Shown: positions 45,706 through 55,168 of the stretch, piece after piece | Numbering within the stretch: the stretch's first letter is position 1 | Layout of the letters: the number at the start of each line of letters is the position of its first letter | Assembly: GCF_900199725.1 (NCBI RefSeq) | Contig: NZ_LT904904.1 | Location: 1,703,932-1,767,931, forward strand | Length of the DNA: 64,000 nucleotides | Reading direction: 5' to 3' | Source: Cytobacillus massiliigabonensis | GTDB lineage: Bacteria; Bacillota; Bacilli; Bacillales; Cytobacillaceae | Translations under genes and position numbers: made by a program | The notes under the pieces: generated by a model | The model's database searches: none | The model's input: the letters and a program-made list of their open reading frames with translations, nothing else | What the model was told of the DNA's origin: nothing

Positions 45706-45795
45706 TTTAAAACAAATGAATCATGAATAGGGGCAAAAGGAAGGATTCCTGAGAAAATCCTTCCTTTTTTGTATAGAAAATACTATATTTAAAGG

Positions 45796-45822
45796 TGTAA
45801 CTTTTTCTTTTTTCTATGCGAC
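45796..45822 (+). promoter_or_regulatory. sigma-X autoregulatory promoter of sigX-rsiX
   Basis: TGTAAC, exactly 17 bases (T-rich), CGAC. This is the published B. subtilis sigma-X promoter pattern with no mismatch, 28 bases before the sigX start. Confidence 0.85.
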
Positions 45823-45849
45823 TAAATTAATGAACGGGGAGGGGAATCG

Positions 45850-46401
45850 ATGGACTCCGTTTTTGATGAATTATATAGAAAATATCATCATGACGTTTTT
45901 CAATTTCTTTTTTATATGGTCAAAAACAAAGAGCAGGCTGAAGACCTTGTACAAGAGGTATATATAAGAGTATTAAAATCGTATGAAAGATTTGAAGGAA
46001 AAAGCAGTGAGAAGACATGGCTTTTTTCGATTGCCCGAAATGTTGCGATTGATTCTTTTCGTAAACAAAAAGGGTGGAAACAAAGGATATTAGAAAAGTT
46101 TGATTGGTCTACTTCTCAGGTTAAGGATGATCATCCAATTCCTGAAGATATTGCAGTTCAAAATGAAGAGATTCAACAAATATATAAATGTCTGGATCAG
46201 TGCACAGTTGATCAGCGTCTTGTCATTGTCATGAGGTATATCCATGAATTTTCTATCTTAGAAACAGCTGAAAGCTTAGGATGGACTGAAAGCAAGGTAA
46301 AGACGACTCAGCATAGGGCATTAAAAATATTAAAAAAACAGATGGAGGAAATGATTAGAAAGGAGGGGATAGAAAATGAAAAAATCAGAATGGAGCGATA
46401 A
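45850..46401 (+). CDS. sigX: ECF sigma factor SigX
   Basis: A 183-residue ECF sigma factor. Region 2: FQFLFYMVKNKEQAEDLVQEVYIRV and WLFSIARNVAIDSFRK. Region 4: LVIVMRYIHEFSILETAESLGWTESKVK (shown in parts) near residues 125-165. SigX controls cell-envelope charge and lipid modification genes in B. subtilis. Location after resE, the sigma-X promoter and the following rsiX confirm the identity. Overlaps rsiX by 26 bases. Confidence 0.93.
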   Translation: MDSVFDELYRKYHHDVFQFLFYMVKNKEQAEDLVQEVYIRVLKSYERFEGKSSEKTWLFSIARNVAIDSFRKQKGWKQRILEKFDWSTSQVKDDHPIPEDIAVQNEEIQQIYKCLDQCTVDQRLVIVMRYIHEFSILETAESLGWTESKVKTTQHRALKILKKQMEEMIRKEGIENEKIRMER

Positions 46402-47599
46402 TCAGCTTAAAGAATTATTAAGCCAAATGCCAAAAATAAAAGATGAGCGAGATCCAAGTGAAATATTCCAAAATATTACCGTTCGGATGAATAAGCGGAA
46501 ACAACGAACATGGATCATGCCTACGGCTGCTGCAGCCCTTGCTGCCGTTCTATTTTTAATTCTTGTCCCTAACCTTTTTAATTGGGAGAACACTGAAGAG
46601 CAAGCGTCGGATAGCACAAAACAGTCGGCAGCCTCAGAAAAAATCTCTATGAAGGAAGGCGTGAATATACAGGAAGCGGAACAAAATGAGACATATGAAG
46701 ATAGTGCGATTCCATTTACAGCGGAGGAAGCACCTGAAAAGGATAGCGAGATTGGAATAAGATCAATGGATATCGAAGATCCTGAAACAGCTGTATATGA
46801 AGAGGATATTAGCGGGATGGAAGTTCTAACCTATGCAATACCTGATGAAAAGGCAATGATGGCGGTGCCTGTTAGTGTGCTAGTGACGAAGAATGAAGAT
46901 AAATCTAAATTTGACCTATTTGAAGAAAACATGGTGAATTTAAGTGAAAGAGAGTGGGGATTAAGCGATTATTTCCCATTAAATGCAGAATTTGCTTTTG
47001 ATGAGGCTAGCAGGGAACTAACAATAGATTTTCCTGTAGACCATACTTATGGAGATGGCTCAGCTTCCGAAATGGTTTTTAGCGAAGTGCTTAGCTATAC
47101 AATGACTGCATTAAATATTAGTAAAATTAAGGTTACAACAGATGGAAAGACTGGAATGGAGCTTGGAAACAGCGGTGTAATAGAAGAATTTGAACCTGAA
47201 ATCGGAAATCATGCGTATTATTTATATTATCCGAACGAGGCTAAAAAGCCTTATATTGTTCCTTATGGAGAGAAGTTAAGTTCAATTAGCGATGCATTTG
47301 CGGCTATGAAAGAAAACCAGGAGAAAGCAAACTTACTTGCTTCCATCCCTGCTGATATAAATTTTGAAACTGAGGAGAACCCGGAAGAAAAGAAATTAAC
47401 GATTCGCTTCGGGGAAGGATCGGTCATAAATAATGATGAGTCTACATTGCATACAATTGAGGCTATTCTCTTAACAGCGAAAGACTTTAACTACCAAGCG
47501 GTAAAATTGGAGAATGCAGACGTGGATATGGTAGGCAGATTTAACTTAGATAATGAAATTAAAGTACCAGTTGCAGCAAATAAGCGCAGCTTGCCATAA
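46376..47599 (+). CDS. rsiX: anti-sigma-X factor RsiX
   Basis: A 407-residue membrane anti-sigma factor. The cytosolic N-terminus (about 40 residues, SEWSDNQLKELLSQMPKIKD) binds sigma-X, one helix (about residues 43-64, PTAAAALAAVLFLILVPNLF) crosses the membrane, and the outer region has an acidic low-complexity linker (residues 70-135) and a C-terminal domain with GerMN-like beta strands repeated twice. Somewhat longer than B. subtilis RsiX because of the linker. AAAGGAGG precedes the ATG. Confidence 0.9.
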   Translation: MKKSEWSDNQLKELLSQMPKIKDERDPSEIFQNITVRMNKRKQRTWIMPTAAAALAAVLFLILVPNLFNWENTEEQASDSTKQSAASEKISMKEGVNIQEAEQNETYEDSAIPFTAEEAPEKDSEIGIRSMDIEDPETAVYEEDISGMEVLTYAIPDEKAMMAVPVSVLVTKNEDKSKFDLFEENMVNLSEREWGLSDYFPLNAEFAFDEASRELTIDFPVDHTYGDGSASEMVFSEVLSYTMTALNISKIKVTTDGKTGMELGNSGVIEEFEPEIGNHAYYLYYPNEAKKPYIVPYGEKLSSISDAFAAMKENQEKANLLASIPADINFETEENPEEKKLTIRFGEGSVINNDESTLHTIEAILLTAKDFNYQAVKLENADVDMVGRFNLDNEIKVPVAANKRSLP

Positions 47600-47632
47600 A
47601 AGAAGATGAGCCAATGGCTTGTCTTCTTTTTC
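47598..47632 (+). terminator. intrinsic terminator after rsiX
   Basis: AAAAGAAGA-TG-AGCC-AAT-GGCT-TG-TCTTCTTTTT. Confidence 0.75.
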
Positions 47633-47705
47633 TGTAATAATCATAAGATCCTCCTCATATGGTGAATATGTCAGGAATTAAGTAAGAAAAGGAGCGGGAA
47701 TCAAG

Positions 47706-47846
47706 GTGGATTATATCAAACGTTTTATTATTGCAATCATAATGGTACTTTGTGTTAGCCTATTGTTTATTGGCGGAAAAAACACAAGGGCACAAACGGC
47801 AGAAAAAATTGATACACCGATGGAGTTATATCAATTGATTTCATAG
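47706..47846 (+). CDS. small membrane or secreted peptide (46 aa)
   Basis: A 46-codon ORF from GTG 47706: basic VDYIKR start, a hydrophobic core (about residues 7-23), then a polar tail KNTRAQTAEKID. This is a signal-peptide or membrane-anchor pattern with an ARA-like cleavage possibility near TRAQ. AAAAGGAG lies 11 bases upstream, slightly far, with AAGGTGG nearer. No family recognised. It stands alone between rsiX and the PHP gene. Confidence 0.45.
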   Translation: MDYIKRFIIAIIMVLCVSLLFIGGKNTRAQTAEKIDTPMELYQLIS

Positions 47847-47911
47847 AATATATGATTTGCTAGTCTGCAGCCTTCAAAGTATAATAGGTAAAAATTAGGG
47901 AGGCAATAAAA

Positions 47912-48724
47912 GTGCTTACAGATTATCATAATCATTTGGAAACAGGTACTTTAAGTTTAGACTATTTACGGCAGTTTACAGATATGGCGAAACAAAGAGG
48001 GATTAATAGCTTTGGTATTTCAGAGCATGCCTATCATTTTTATCAGACTGCTGATATTTTGCAGAACCCGTGGGTGAATGAGCGACGTTATTATGACATG
48101 AAGGATTATGTAAGTCTGTTTCAACAAGCCTGGAAAAACGAGTTAGATGTAAAAATGTCGATTGAAATGGACTATACTCCAGGTAAGCATGAGGAAATGA
48201 AGCAGTTCATTCAAGCGTATTCCTTTGATTATGTAATCGGCTCCATCCATTGGATAGGCGATTTTGGGATTGATCTGTCTGAGTATAAGCATGAATGGAA
48301 AGAAAGAGATATTTATGAAATTTACAAGAAGTATTTTGACCAAGTTGTTACACTGGCCCAGTCCAATTTGTTTGATATTATTGGACATATTGATTTAGTG
48401 AAAATATTTAACTATGTACCCGAGAATGAAGAGTTCCTTTTAGAACAGTATGAGCGAGCGACAGATGCTTTAGCCGAATCAAAGACTTGTGTGGAAATAA
48501 GTACGGCAGGTTTAAGAAAACCTGTAGGAGAGCTATATCCAGATAAACGGCTATTAGAAAGATGTTTTGCAAAAAATATTCCAATCGTTTTATCATCAGA
48601 TGCGCATTTCCCCCAGCATGTAGGTGCGGACTTTGATCAGGCGATTGCTTTAGCAAAAGAAGCAGGATATACAACTATTATGACGTTTTCAAAAGGAGAA
48701 CGAAAAGAATATCCCCTCGGATAA
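47912..48724 (+). CDS. PHP-domain phosphatase, histidinol-phosphatase family
   Basis: A 270-residue PHP phosphoesterase. Metal-binding motifs in order: DYHNHLE near residue 4, ISEHAYHF near residue 37, VIGSIHWIGD near residue 110, IIGHIDLVK near residue 152, and SSDAHFPQHVG near residue 230. The HisJ/HisK group dephosphorylates L-histidinol phosphate, but no his genes are near; the convergent neighbour is serA, so another substrate such as phosphoserine is a possibility. GTG start behind GGGAGG. Confidence 0.82.
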   Translation: MLTDYHNHLETGTLSLDYLRQFTDMAKQRGINSFGISEHAYHFYQTADILQNPWVNERRYYDMKDYVSLFQQAWKNELDVKMSIEMDYTPGKHEEMKQFIQAYSFDYVIGSIHWIGDFGIDLSEYKHEWKERDIYEIYKKYFDQVVTLAQSNLFDIIGHIDLVKIFNYVPENEEFLLEQYERATDALAESKTCVEISTAGLRKPVGELYPDKRLLERCFAKNIPIVLSSDAHFPQHVGADFDQAIALAKEAGYTTIMTFSKGERKEYPLG

Positions 48725-48727
48725 AAT

Positions 48728-48764
48728 AAAAAGGATGACTTATCTTGCGAGTCATCCTTTTCTT
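48728..48764. terminator. bidirectional terminator PHP gene / serA
   Basis: AAAAAGGATGACT-TATCTTGCG-AGTCATCCTTTTC, T-rich on both sides. Confidence 0.85.
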
Positions 48765-48770
48765 TTTCAC

Positions 48771-50345
48771 TCATACAGTCATTCGATTGATGGAAACAAT
48801 ATCTTCCAGCTTTGTTAATAAAGCCATTATATCATCCTCTAACGGATTATCAAAAGTAAGGACCATAATCGCCTCGCCCCCTGCTTCTTTTCTTCCTACT
48901 TGCATAGTGGCGATATTGATTGAATGGTCACCCAGTATTTTTCCAACACGGCCAATTACACCTGGACGATCCATATGCTGAATATAAAGCAAGTTTCCTT
49001 CAGGCAGAAAATCAATATTGAATCCGTTTAGAAAAACAATCCGTGGTCCGTAATTCTCAATATACGATCCTCTGATCACAAATGAATTTTCTTCGCCCTT
49101 AGCAGTAATAGTAATGCAGTTGGCATAGCCATAAGCATCTGCAGATATTTTCTCCCCAACTGTAATGCCTCGTTCTTTTGCTGTCAGCAGGGCATTTACT
49201 TCGTTTACATTAACAGCGATTCTGTTTTTAAAGAAGCCGGCCAAAGTTGCTTTTGTCAAATAGGAAGTTTCTAATTCGGCAACAGTACCTGAATATGTAA
49301 TCGTTAATTCATGGATTCCTTCGTTGATGCATTGCGATAAAATATAGCCCATTTGTTTGGAAATATGATGGAATGGACGAATTTTATCAAAAATATCTTT
49401 TGAAATTGCTGGTAGATTAATAGAATTTGAAACAGGATTATTTTCTAGGAATAATCGGACTTCCTTTGCTACTTGAATAGAAACATTTAATTGTGCTTCC
49501 TTTGTTGAAGCGCCTAGGTGGGGTGTTACAATGACATTATCAAATTTAAGAAGCGGGTTTTCGCCAGGAGGTTCCGTTTCAAAGACGTCAAGAGCTGCCC
49601 CAGCCACATGGCCAATCCCAATATATTTTGCGAGAGCTTGTTCATCAATTATTCCTCCGCGCGCGCAATTAAGAAAGAAAACTCCCTTTTTCGTTTTTCT
49701 TAAAGCCTGTTCATTAATGATGCCTTTTGTTTCTGCTGTGAGTGGCGTATGAACGGTGATGATATCCGCTTCTTCTAATACTCCGTCAATTTCGCAGGAC
49801 TCAACTCCTAGCTTTGATGCGCGATCCTTTGTTAAAAAGGGATCATAAACTTTAATTGTCATACCGAATGCTTTTGATCGTTTGGCTATTTCAGTCCCAA
49901 TTCTCCCCATCCCAATAATGCCTAATGTTTTTCCATAAAGCTCTGTTCCAAGAAAATGATTTCGCTTCCATTCTAAATTTTTGACTGTTTGATGTGCTTG
50001 AGGAATATTTCTCATCATGGAGGCCATCATGGCAAAGGTGTGTTCAGCGGTAGAAATTGTATTTCCATCAGGAGCGTTAATGACAACGATGCCTCTGCGT
50101 GTTGCTGCTTCTACTTCAATATTATCGACACCTACACCAGCACGGGCGATAATTTTTAAATTTGGCATCTTGTTTAATAATTTCTCGTTAACTTTTGTTG
50201 CACTTCTTACAAGTAAAGCATCAATGATTTCTAAGTTAACTTCTTGATCCGTAGTCTTTTTTTGAATAATAGCAGCATTTTCCATTTCTGATAATGGCAG
50301 CAATCCCTCTTCACTAATTGAGTCAGCAACTAAAATAGTAAACAT
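48771..50345 (-). CDS. serA: D-3-phosphoglycerate dehydrogenase
   Basis: A 524-residue enzyme of the long SerA type, first step of serine synthesis. N-terminal catalytic and NAD domains hold GIIGMGRIGTEIAKR, catalytic Arg in LNCARGGIIDEQ, and the His in VTPHLGASTKEAQ. The middle has the allosteric substrate-binding domain, and the last 75 residues are an ACT domain (YIQHMDRPGVIGRVG) for serine feedback. A cre-like word (50432-50445, two mismatches) lies upstream. Confidence 0.95.
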   Translation of the reverse strand: MFTILVADSISEEGLLPLSEMENAAIIQKKTTDQEVNLEIIDALLVRSATKVNEKLLNKMPNLKIIARAGVGVDNIEVEAATRRGIVVINAPDGNTISTAEHTFAMMASMMRNIPQAHQTVKNLEWKRNHFLGTELYGKTLGIIGMGRIGTEIAKRSKAFGMTIKVYDPFLTKDRASKLGVESCEIDGVLEEADIITVHTPLTAETKGIINEQALRKTKKGVFFLNCARGGIIDEQALAKYIGIGHVAGAALDVFETEPPGENPLLKFDNVIVTPHLGASTKEAQLNVSIQVAKEVRLFLENNPVSNSINLPAISKDIFDKIRPFHHISKQMGYILSQCINEGIHELTITYSGTVAELETSYLTKATLAGFFKNRIAVNVNEVNALLTAKERGITVGEKISADAYGYANCITITAKGEENSFVIRGSYIENYGPRIVFLNGFNIDFLPEGNLLYIQHMDRPGVIGRVGKILGDHSINIATMQVGRKEAGGEAIMVLTFDNPLEDDIMALLTKLEDIVSINRMTV

Positions 50346-50555
50346 GTAAACACCTCATATGGAAACAATTTTCAGATAATTCTACAAGACAGATAGACAT
50401 CTGTCAATTCACTAAACAACCTTATTTTGTTTGGAAGCGCTTTAATTTGCTGGTGTTAATAAATTGTCATTTAAGGCCTGAATAGTGGTGAAGTTTATGC
50501 CTTCCATTTTTAATCTTTTTCGAGTATAATATTATTTGTATAAAATTATACGGTC

Positions 50556-50759
50556 TATCTTCGGGGCAGGGTGAAATTCCCGACCGGCGGTGTTGAGTGT
50601 TCTATTCTCTAAGCCCGCGAGCCTATAATGGCGAAAGCAATGATCCAAAGAAATCTACAGTACATGCTGTTGAGAACTTTTCGGAATTGCTCTAGCTTGG
50701 GGCAGGATTTGGTGCGAATCCAAAGCCGACAGTACAGTCTGGATGGGAGAAGATGGAGG
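50556..50759 (+). ncRNA. FMN riboswitch (RFN element)
   Basis: The conserved RFN core is clear: TCTTCGGGGCAGGGTGAAAT, then CCCGACCGGCGGT, later AGCCCGCGAGCC, GGCAGGATTTGGTGCGAATC, CCGACAGTA and GGATGGGAGAAGATGGAG. A terminator follows at 50815-50852. GGGAGA of the aptamer end can pair with TCTCCC at 50818-50823, which overlaps the terminator 5' arm, giving an antiterminator when FMN is absent. It controls ribU. Confidence 0.95.
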
Positions 50760-50817
50760 TTCTGCAGACGTTCAAAAATGCAGGTTTATTGAACGTTTAT
50801 TTAGTGAGCCTTTGTAA

Positions 50818-50852
50818 TCTCCCTCAAGTGATCAGCTTGAGGGTTTTCTTTT
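50818..50852 (+). terminator. riboswitch-controlled terminator
   Basis: CCCTCAAG-TGATCAG-CTTGAGGG, then TTTTCTTTT, between the FMN aptamer and ribU. Confidence 0.9.
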
Positions 50853-50920
50853 GCATTGGCTTTTAATACTGCTGAACCTTTCTTCTTTAGGAGAGATAGT
50901 CCTAACAAGGAGAGAGGAAC

Positions 50921-51508
50921 ATGAAGAAACTTACGGTTAAAGCTTTAGTTGGAATTGGAATGCTAAGCAGCATTTCGTACATTTTGATGCTACTGAATTT
51001 CCCATTGCCGCCATTTCCGAATTTTTTAATGATTGACTTTAGCGATATTCCTGCATTGATTGCTGCGTTAATCTTTGGTCCAGTGGCTGGAATTTTGGTC
51101 GAATTGATCAAGAACATATTGGATTACTTTATGACTGGAAGTGCAACTGGTGTGCCAGTTGGGCATATAGCAAACTTTGTGGCTGGGATCCTGTTTGTAT
51201 TGCCGACATACTTCGTTTATAACAAACTAAAAACGAAAAAAGGCATGACATTTGGATTAGTAATTGGCACCTTTATCATGGCAGTGATCATGAGTGTGTT
51301 AAATTACTTTATTATTTACCCTGCATATACCCTCTTTTTGAATATGCCAGCGATGTCTGCTCCAGAAATACGAACAGTCGTTGTAACGGCAATCTTGCCT
51401 TTTAATATTATCAAAGGGTTATTAATTACACTTGTATTTATGCTATTATTTACGCGCATGAGTCCTTGGATTAACAAGCAAGGTCCATATAAGGGTGCGA
51501 TACAATAA
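50921..51508 (+). CDS. ribU: riboflavin transporter RibU (ECF S-component)
   Basis: A 195-residue membrane protein (B. subtilis YpaA/FmnP) with about six helices, the substrate-binding subunit of an energy-coupling factor transporter for riboflavin. Family features include the N-terminal KKLTVKALVGIGMLSSISY and the FGPVAGILVELIKN segment. The FMN riboswitch upstream confirms substrate. With riboflavin biosynthesis genes missing from the usual place, uptake may matter more. A type I repeat starts five bases after the stop. Confidence 0.94.
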   Translation: MKKLTVKALVGIGMLSSISYILMLLNFPLPPFPNFLMIDFSDIPALIAALIFGPVAGILVELIKNILDYFMTGSATGVPVGHIANFVAGILFVLPTYFVYNKLKTKKGMTFGLVIGTFIMAVIMSVLNYFIIYPAYTLFLNMPAMSAPEIRTVVVTAILPFNIIKGLLITLVFMLLFTRMSPWINKQGPYKGAIQ

Positions 51509-51513
51509 AGACT

Positions 51514-51633
51514 GAAAAGCGGAGGCGACTGATCAGCCCCGACAAGCATAAGGCGAGCTGGATGGAAGGTTGTTCTTTAACCTTCTAGCCAGATCGACTT
51601 ATGACCTCGAGGGGCTAGGAGCCGCAGCTAGAC
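51514..51633 (+). repeat. intergenic repeat, type I, copy f
   Basis: GAAAAGCGGAGGCG to GCAGCTAGAC. Core hairpin CATAAG ... GCTGG ... AAGGTT-loop-AACCTT ... CCAG ... CTTATG. Directly follows ribU. Confidence 0.88.
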
Positions 51634-51700
51634 GATAAAAAGCAACGGCCTGCACCGTTGCTTTTTACTATTAATAGTATCAGAATTTATAACTTTGGAG

Positions 51701-51830
51701 TTAGAGAATTGTCTAGCTATGGCGCTAGGGGCTCGAGGTCATAAGCAAACTCATCAAGAAGGCTAAAGAGCAGCCTTCTTGACAATTCATCTTATGCTTT
51801 TCGCCCCTGGGCAAGCCGCCCCCGCATTTC
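51701..51830 (-). repeat. intergenic repeat, type I, copy g
   Basis: Minus-strand copy. Inner stem TCAAGAAGGCT / AGCCTTCTTGA is a perfect 11-base pairing. The right-end flank (TTATAACTTTGGAGTTAGAG in plus-strand order, 51689-51708) is nearly the same as that of copy b at 19.04 kb. Confidence 0.88.
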
Positions 51831-51835
51831 GGATT

Positions 51836-51990
51836 TTCTAGCGCAAGCGTCCTATTGCCTATCAAACTTCAGGTCCCCTCCGCAACGATTGCGTCAACAT
51901 CGGTTCGCTTTCGCTCACCGTGTTTCCTTTATCGAAAGAACCGGCCCTTCTGCGTTTGTACGGCGATGACCATGGTGCTTCCACTTTTCT
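51836..51990 (-). repeat. intergenic repeat, type II, adjoining copy g
   Basis: Minus-strand type II element with CGCAACGATTGCGTCAACATC, CGGTTCGCTTTCGCTCACCG and GTTTGTACGGCGATGACCA. It abuts the type I copy, so two kinds lie end to end. Its outer ends are somewhat worn. Confidence 0.82.
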
Positions 51991-51993
51991 TGT

Positions 51994-52027
51994 TAAAAAA
52001 ACTCCCTTTTCCATATGAAAGGGAGCA
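51994..52027 (-). terminator. intrinsic terminator after fer
   Basis: On the minus strand CTCCCTTTC-ATATG-GAAAAGGGAG, then TTTTTTT. Confidence 0.82.
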
Positions 52028-52050
52028 GTAGCGTTCACTATAAAAGAAAA

Positions 52051-52607
<557 letters not shown>

Positions 52608-53666
52608 ATGAAAAACTTTTATCTGTCTATGATTGTTTTATTTTGTTTACATAAAATTAATGGGGAGAGGACCATATATTCCATTCTTCATCTATTGAAT
52701 GGAAAAAAATCATCGCAGACCATTCAGGATGCTCATTTTTTTAGGCTAACTTCTTTTTTCAGTATATACCCATCAATAAAAAGAGTAGAATTAGAAAGGA
52801 TTATTGACTTTTTGCAGAAGCAAAGATTTATTTCAAAAAATACAGAACAGAGCTATTGTGTGACGTCTTTTGGGATAAAGCAGCTTGAGGAATACTTTAA
52901 ACAAAATCCTATTCCTGTATATTTGAATGGCTGGAAATATCATAACCTGACAGAACTTTTTTGGGAAAGGCTATCATTAGCTGTTCAGGTAATTTCACAG
53001 CTGAAAAATCGAAATTCTAAATATTTGCCGATTCAAAAGAACAAGGAGCTTCATCATTGGCTAAAAGAGTACTTATTTAAAAGTAAGCTTAGCAAGGATG
53101 AAATAGCAGAAAAGTTATATGATGAACTTGTGGCATGCTTAGAAACAATTGACGGCATAGACCCGTCTATACTTGTGAGGAGATTAACAGGCTTTTCTTT
53201 AATCGGACTAACTGAGAACCAGGCTGCTGATCTATTTGACTTGGATGAAGGTGCTTATCATATACAATTCCTTAGTATACTTCATTATATGCTGGAAAAA
53301 GTCGGAACGAAACAAAGTGATTTTCCGCTTCTAAGTTTTATGATTGAGGACAAAAAAAGAAATGTGCCGCTTACTGAGTCAAGTAATCGAACGTTTAATC
53401 TATTGCAGACAGGTTATAATCTTGATCAAATTGCACATATGCGTAATTTGAAAAAGAATACGATTGAGGATCATCTCGTAGAAATTGCCTTAAATATTCC
53501 TGATTTTGATGTCACACCCTTTGTAGATATAGAAAAGCAAAAGAAAATAATAGCGGCAATCAATTCAGTGTCATCAAAACAGCTTAAACATATACGTGTA
53601 CTTGTACCAGACGCAGACTATTTTGAAATCCGTTTGGTTTTAGCTAAAGGTGGTGAAAGGAAATGA
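52608..53666 (+). CDS. ypbB: helix-turn-helix protein YpbB
   Basis: A 352-residue protein, identical in length to B. subtilis YpbB when started at 52608. The N-terminal LHKINGERTIYSILHLLNGKKS (in two parts) is a family hallmark, and a C-terminal helix-turn-helix (LDQIAHMRNLKKNTIEDHL) resembles the helicase-associated HTH_40 domain that other organisms carry fused to RecQ. It overlaps recS by four bases, so it probably acts with that helicase. The ribosome site is weak. Confidence 0.85.
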   Translation: MKNFYLSMIVLFCLHKINGERTIYSILHLLNGKKSSQTIQDAHFFRLTSFFSIYPSIKRVELERIIDFLQKQRFISKNTEQSYCVTSFGIKQLEEYFKQNPIPVYLNGWKYHNLTELFWERLSLAVQVISQLKNRNSKYLPIQKNKELHHWLKEYLFKSKLSKDEIAEKLYDELVACLETIDGIDPSILVRRLTGFSLIGLTENQAADLFDLDEGAYHIQFLSILHYMLEKVGTKQSDFPLLSFMIEDKKRNVPLTESSNRTFNLLQTGYNLDQIAHMRNLKKNTIEDHLVEIALNIPDFDVTPFVDIEKQKKIIAAINSVSSKQLKHIRVLVPDADYFEIRLVLAKGGERK

Positions 53667-55168
53667 ACTTGGAGGAGCAATTGAAAAAGTATTTTGATTA
53701 CACCACTTTTAGGTCAGGACAAAAAGAAGTGATATCCTCCATTTTGGAGGGGAATCATACGATCGCTATGCTGCCCACTGGAACGGGGAAATCATTATGC
53801 TATCAGCTGTCAGGCTATTTGTTAAACGGACAGGTTATCATCATTTCACCTCTCCTCTCATTAATGCAAGATCAGACTGAACAGTTAATGATGAATGGGG
53901 AAAAGAGAGTAATTGCATTAAATTCTTTTTTAGCGCAGCGGGAGAGAAGACAAGCCTTATCTCAATTAGATACGTATAAATTTATCTTTCTGTCTCCAGA
54001 AATGCTGAAATCTGATTTTATTTTGACTAGGCTGAAGGAGCTTCAAATTGCACTGTTCGTCATTGACGAAGCGCATTGTATATCTCAGTGGGGGTATGAT
54101 TTTAGACCTGATTATTTGAAGCTGGGGGATTTTAGAAGGAAATTAGGGAATCCCTTAACCCTCGCTTTAACTGCAACGGCAACACCTGAGGTGAAGAAGG
54201 AATTGATTGCTTCCCTGAATTTGATAAAATGGAATGAATTTATCTATTCAGTAGATAGACCTAATATTACATTAGCCGTTGAAATGATTGACTCCTATCA
54301 GGATAAAACGGAGCGATTAGTAGAGCTGGTTAAAAATCTTCAAGGACCAGGAATTGTTTATTTTTCTAGTAAAAAAATGGCAGAAAAGATGGCTAATTAC
54401 TTAAAACGACACGGGATCGATCGAGTGATGGCCTATCATGGAGGGATGGATCAGGAAAATAGGATTCTCATTCAACAGCAATTTCTTCATAGTCAACTGG
54501 ATGTCATCTGCGCTACAAGTGCATTTGGCATGGGAATTAATAAGGAAAATATACGCTACGTGATCCATTTTCATATGCCGATCCAGCTCGAATCCTATTT
54601 GCAGGAAATTGGGCGGGCAGGCAGGGATGGAATGAAAAGTATTGCACTTCTTCTATATTCTCCTGGAGATGAGCAGCTGCCATATCAGCTTGCAGAGGCT
54701 GAACTGCCCAGTGAGGCGCAGATTGATTTTGTCTATCGTTTGCTTGAAGAAAAAAATAATTCAATTCATGATTTCGCTAAGCTTGAAAATGAGCTGATAA
54801 GTCTTTCCGGATTAACAGAGATCCAGTGGAGGATAGCGGCAGATTACTTATTTGGGAACACAGCTGAGACTCTACAGCAAAGATATATCCAATTAAAATT
54901 GTTTATAAATGAGCGTTTGCAAGTGAAGAGGAAAAAAATTAACGAAATGTTGACATGGACTCAAGCACAATTAAATGGGTGCAGAAGAAAAAATATCTTG
55001 AAGTATTTTAAAGAAGACAAGACAATAGAGATAGTTGATTGCTGCGATCAATGTGGGATTGATTTATCTGTATTTTATACGAAGATGAAAAATCATACTG
55101 CCGAGAAGAGTTATGATTGGAAAAATCATTTGGCAAAAATTCTTTTAATAAGTGAGCGTGGCAGATGA
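53663..55168 (+). CDS. recS: RecQ-family ATP-dependent DNA helicase RecS
   Basis: A 501-residue superfamily 2 helicase. Walker A LPTGTGKS near residue 38, DEAH in FVIDEAHCISQWG, motif III ALTATATPE, motif VI in EIGRAGRDG. The zinc-binding region has CRRKNILKYF and CCDQCG with four Cys. It lacks the HRDC domain of full RecQ, as does B. subtilis RecS. It unwinds 3'-5' for recombination repair. Overlaps both neighbours by four bases. Confidence 0.93.
   Translation: MNLEEQLKKYFDYTTFRSGQKEVISSILEGNHTIAMLPTGTGKSLCYQLSGYLLNGQVIIISPLLSLMQDQTEQLMMNGEKRVIALNSFLAQRERRQALSQLDTYKFIFLSPEMLKSDFILTRLKELQIALFVIDEAHCISQWGYDFRPDYLKLGDFRRKLGNPLTLALTATATPEVKKELIASLNLIKWNEFIYSVDRPNITLAVEMIDSYQDKTERLVELVKNLQGPGIVYFSSKKMAEKMANYLKRHGIDRVMAYHGGMDQENRILIQQQFLHSQLDVICATSAFGMGINKENIRYVIHFHMPIQLESYLQEIGRAGRDGMKSIALLLYSPGDEQLPYQLAEAELPSEAQIDFVYRLLEEKNNSIHDFAKLENELISLSGLTEIQWRIAADYLFGNTAETLQQRYIQLKLFINERLQVKRKKINEMLTWTQAQLNGCRRKNILKYFKEDKTIEIVDCCDQCGIDLSVFYTKMKNHTAEKSYDWKNHLAKILLISERGR

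Noticed and set aside
50432-50445. cre site upstream of serA (TGGAAGCGCTTTAA)
   Set aside because: Two conserved positions mismatch and the symmetric ends are lost; it is noted in the serA entry only.
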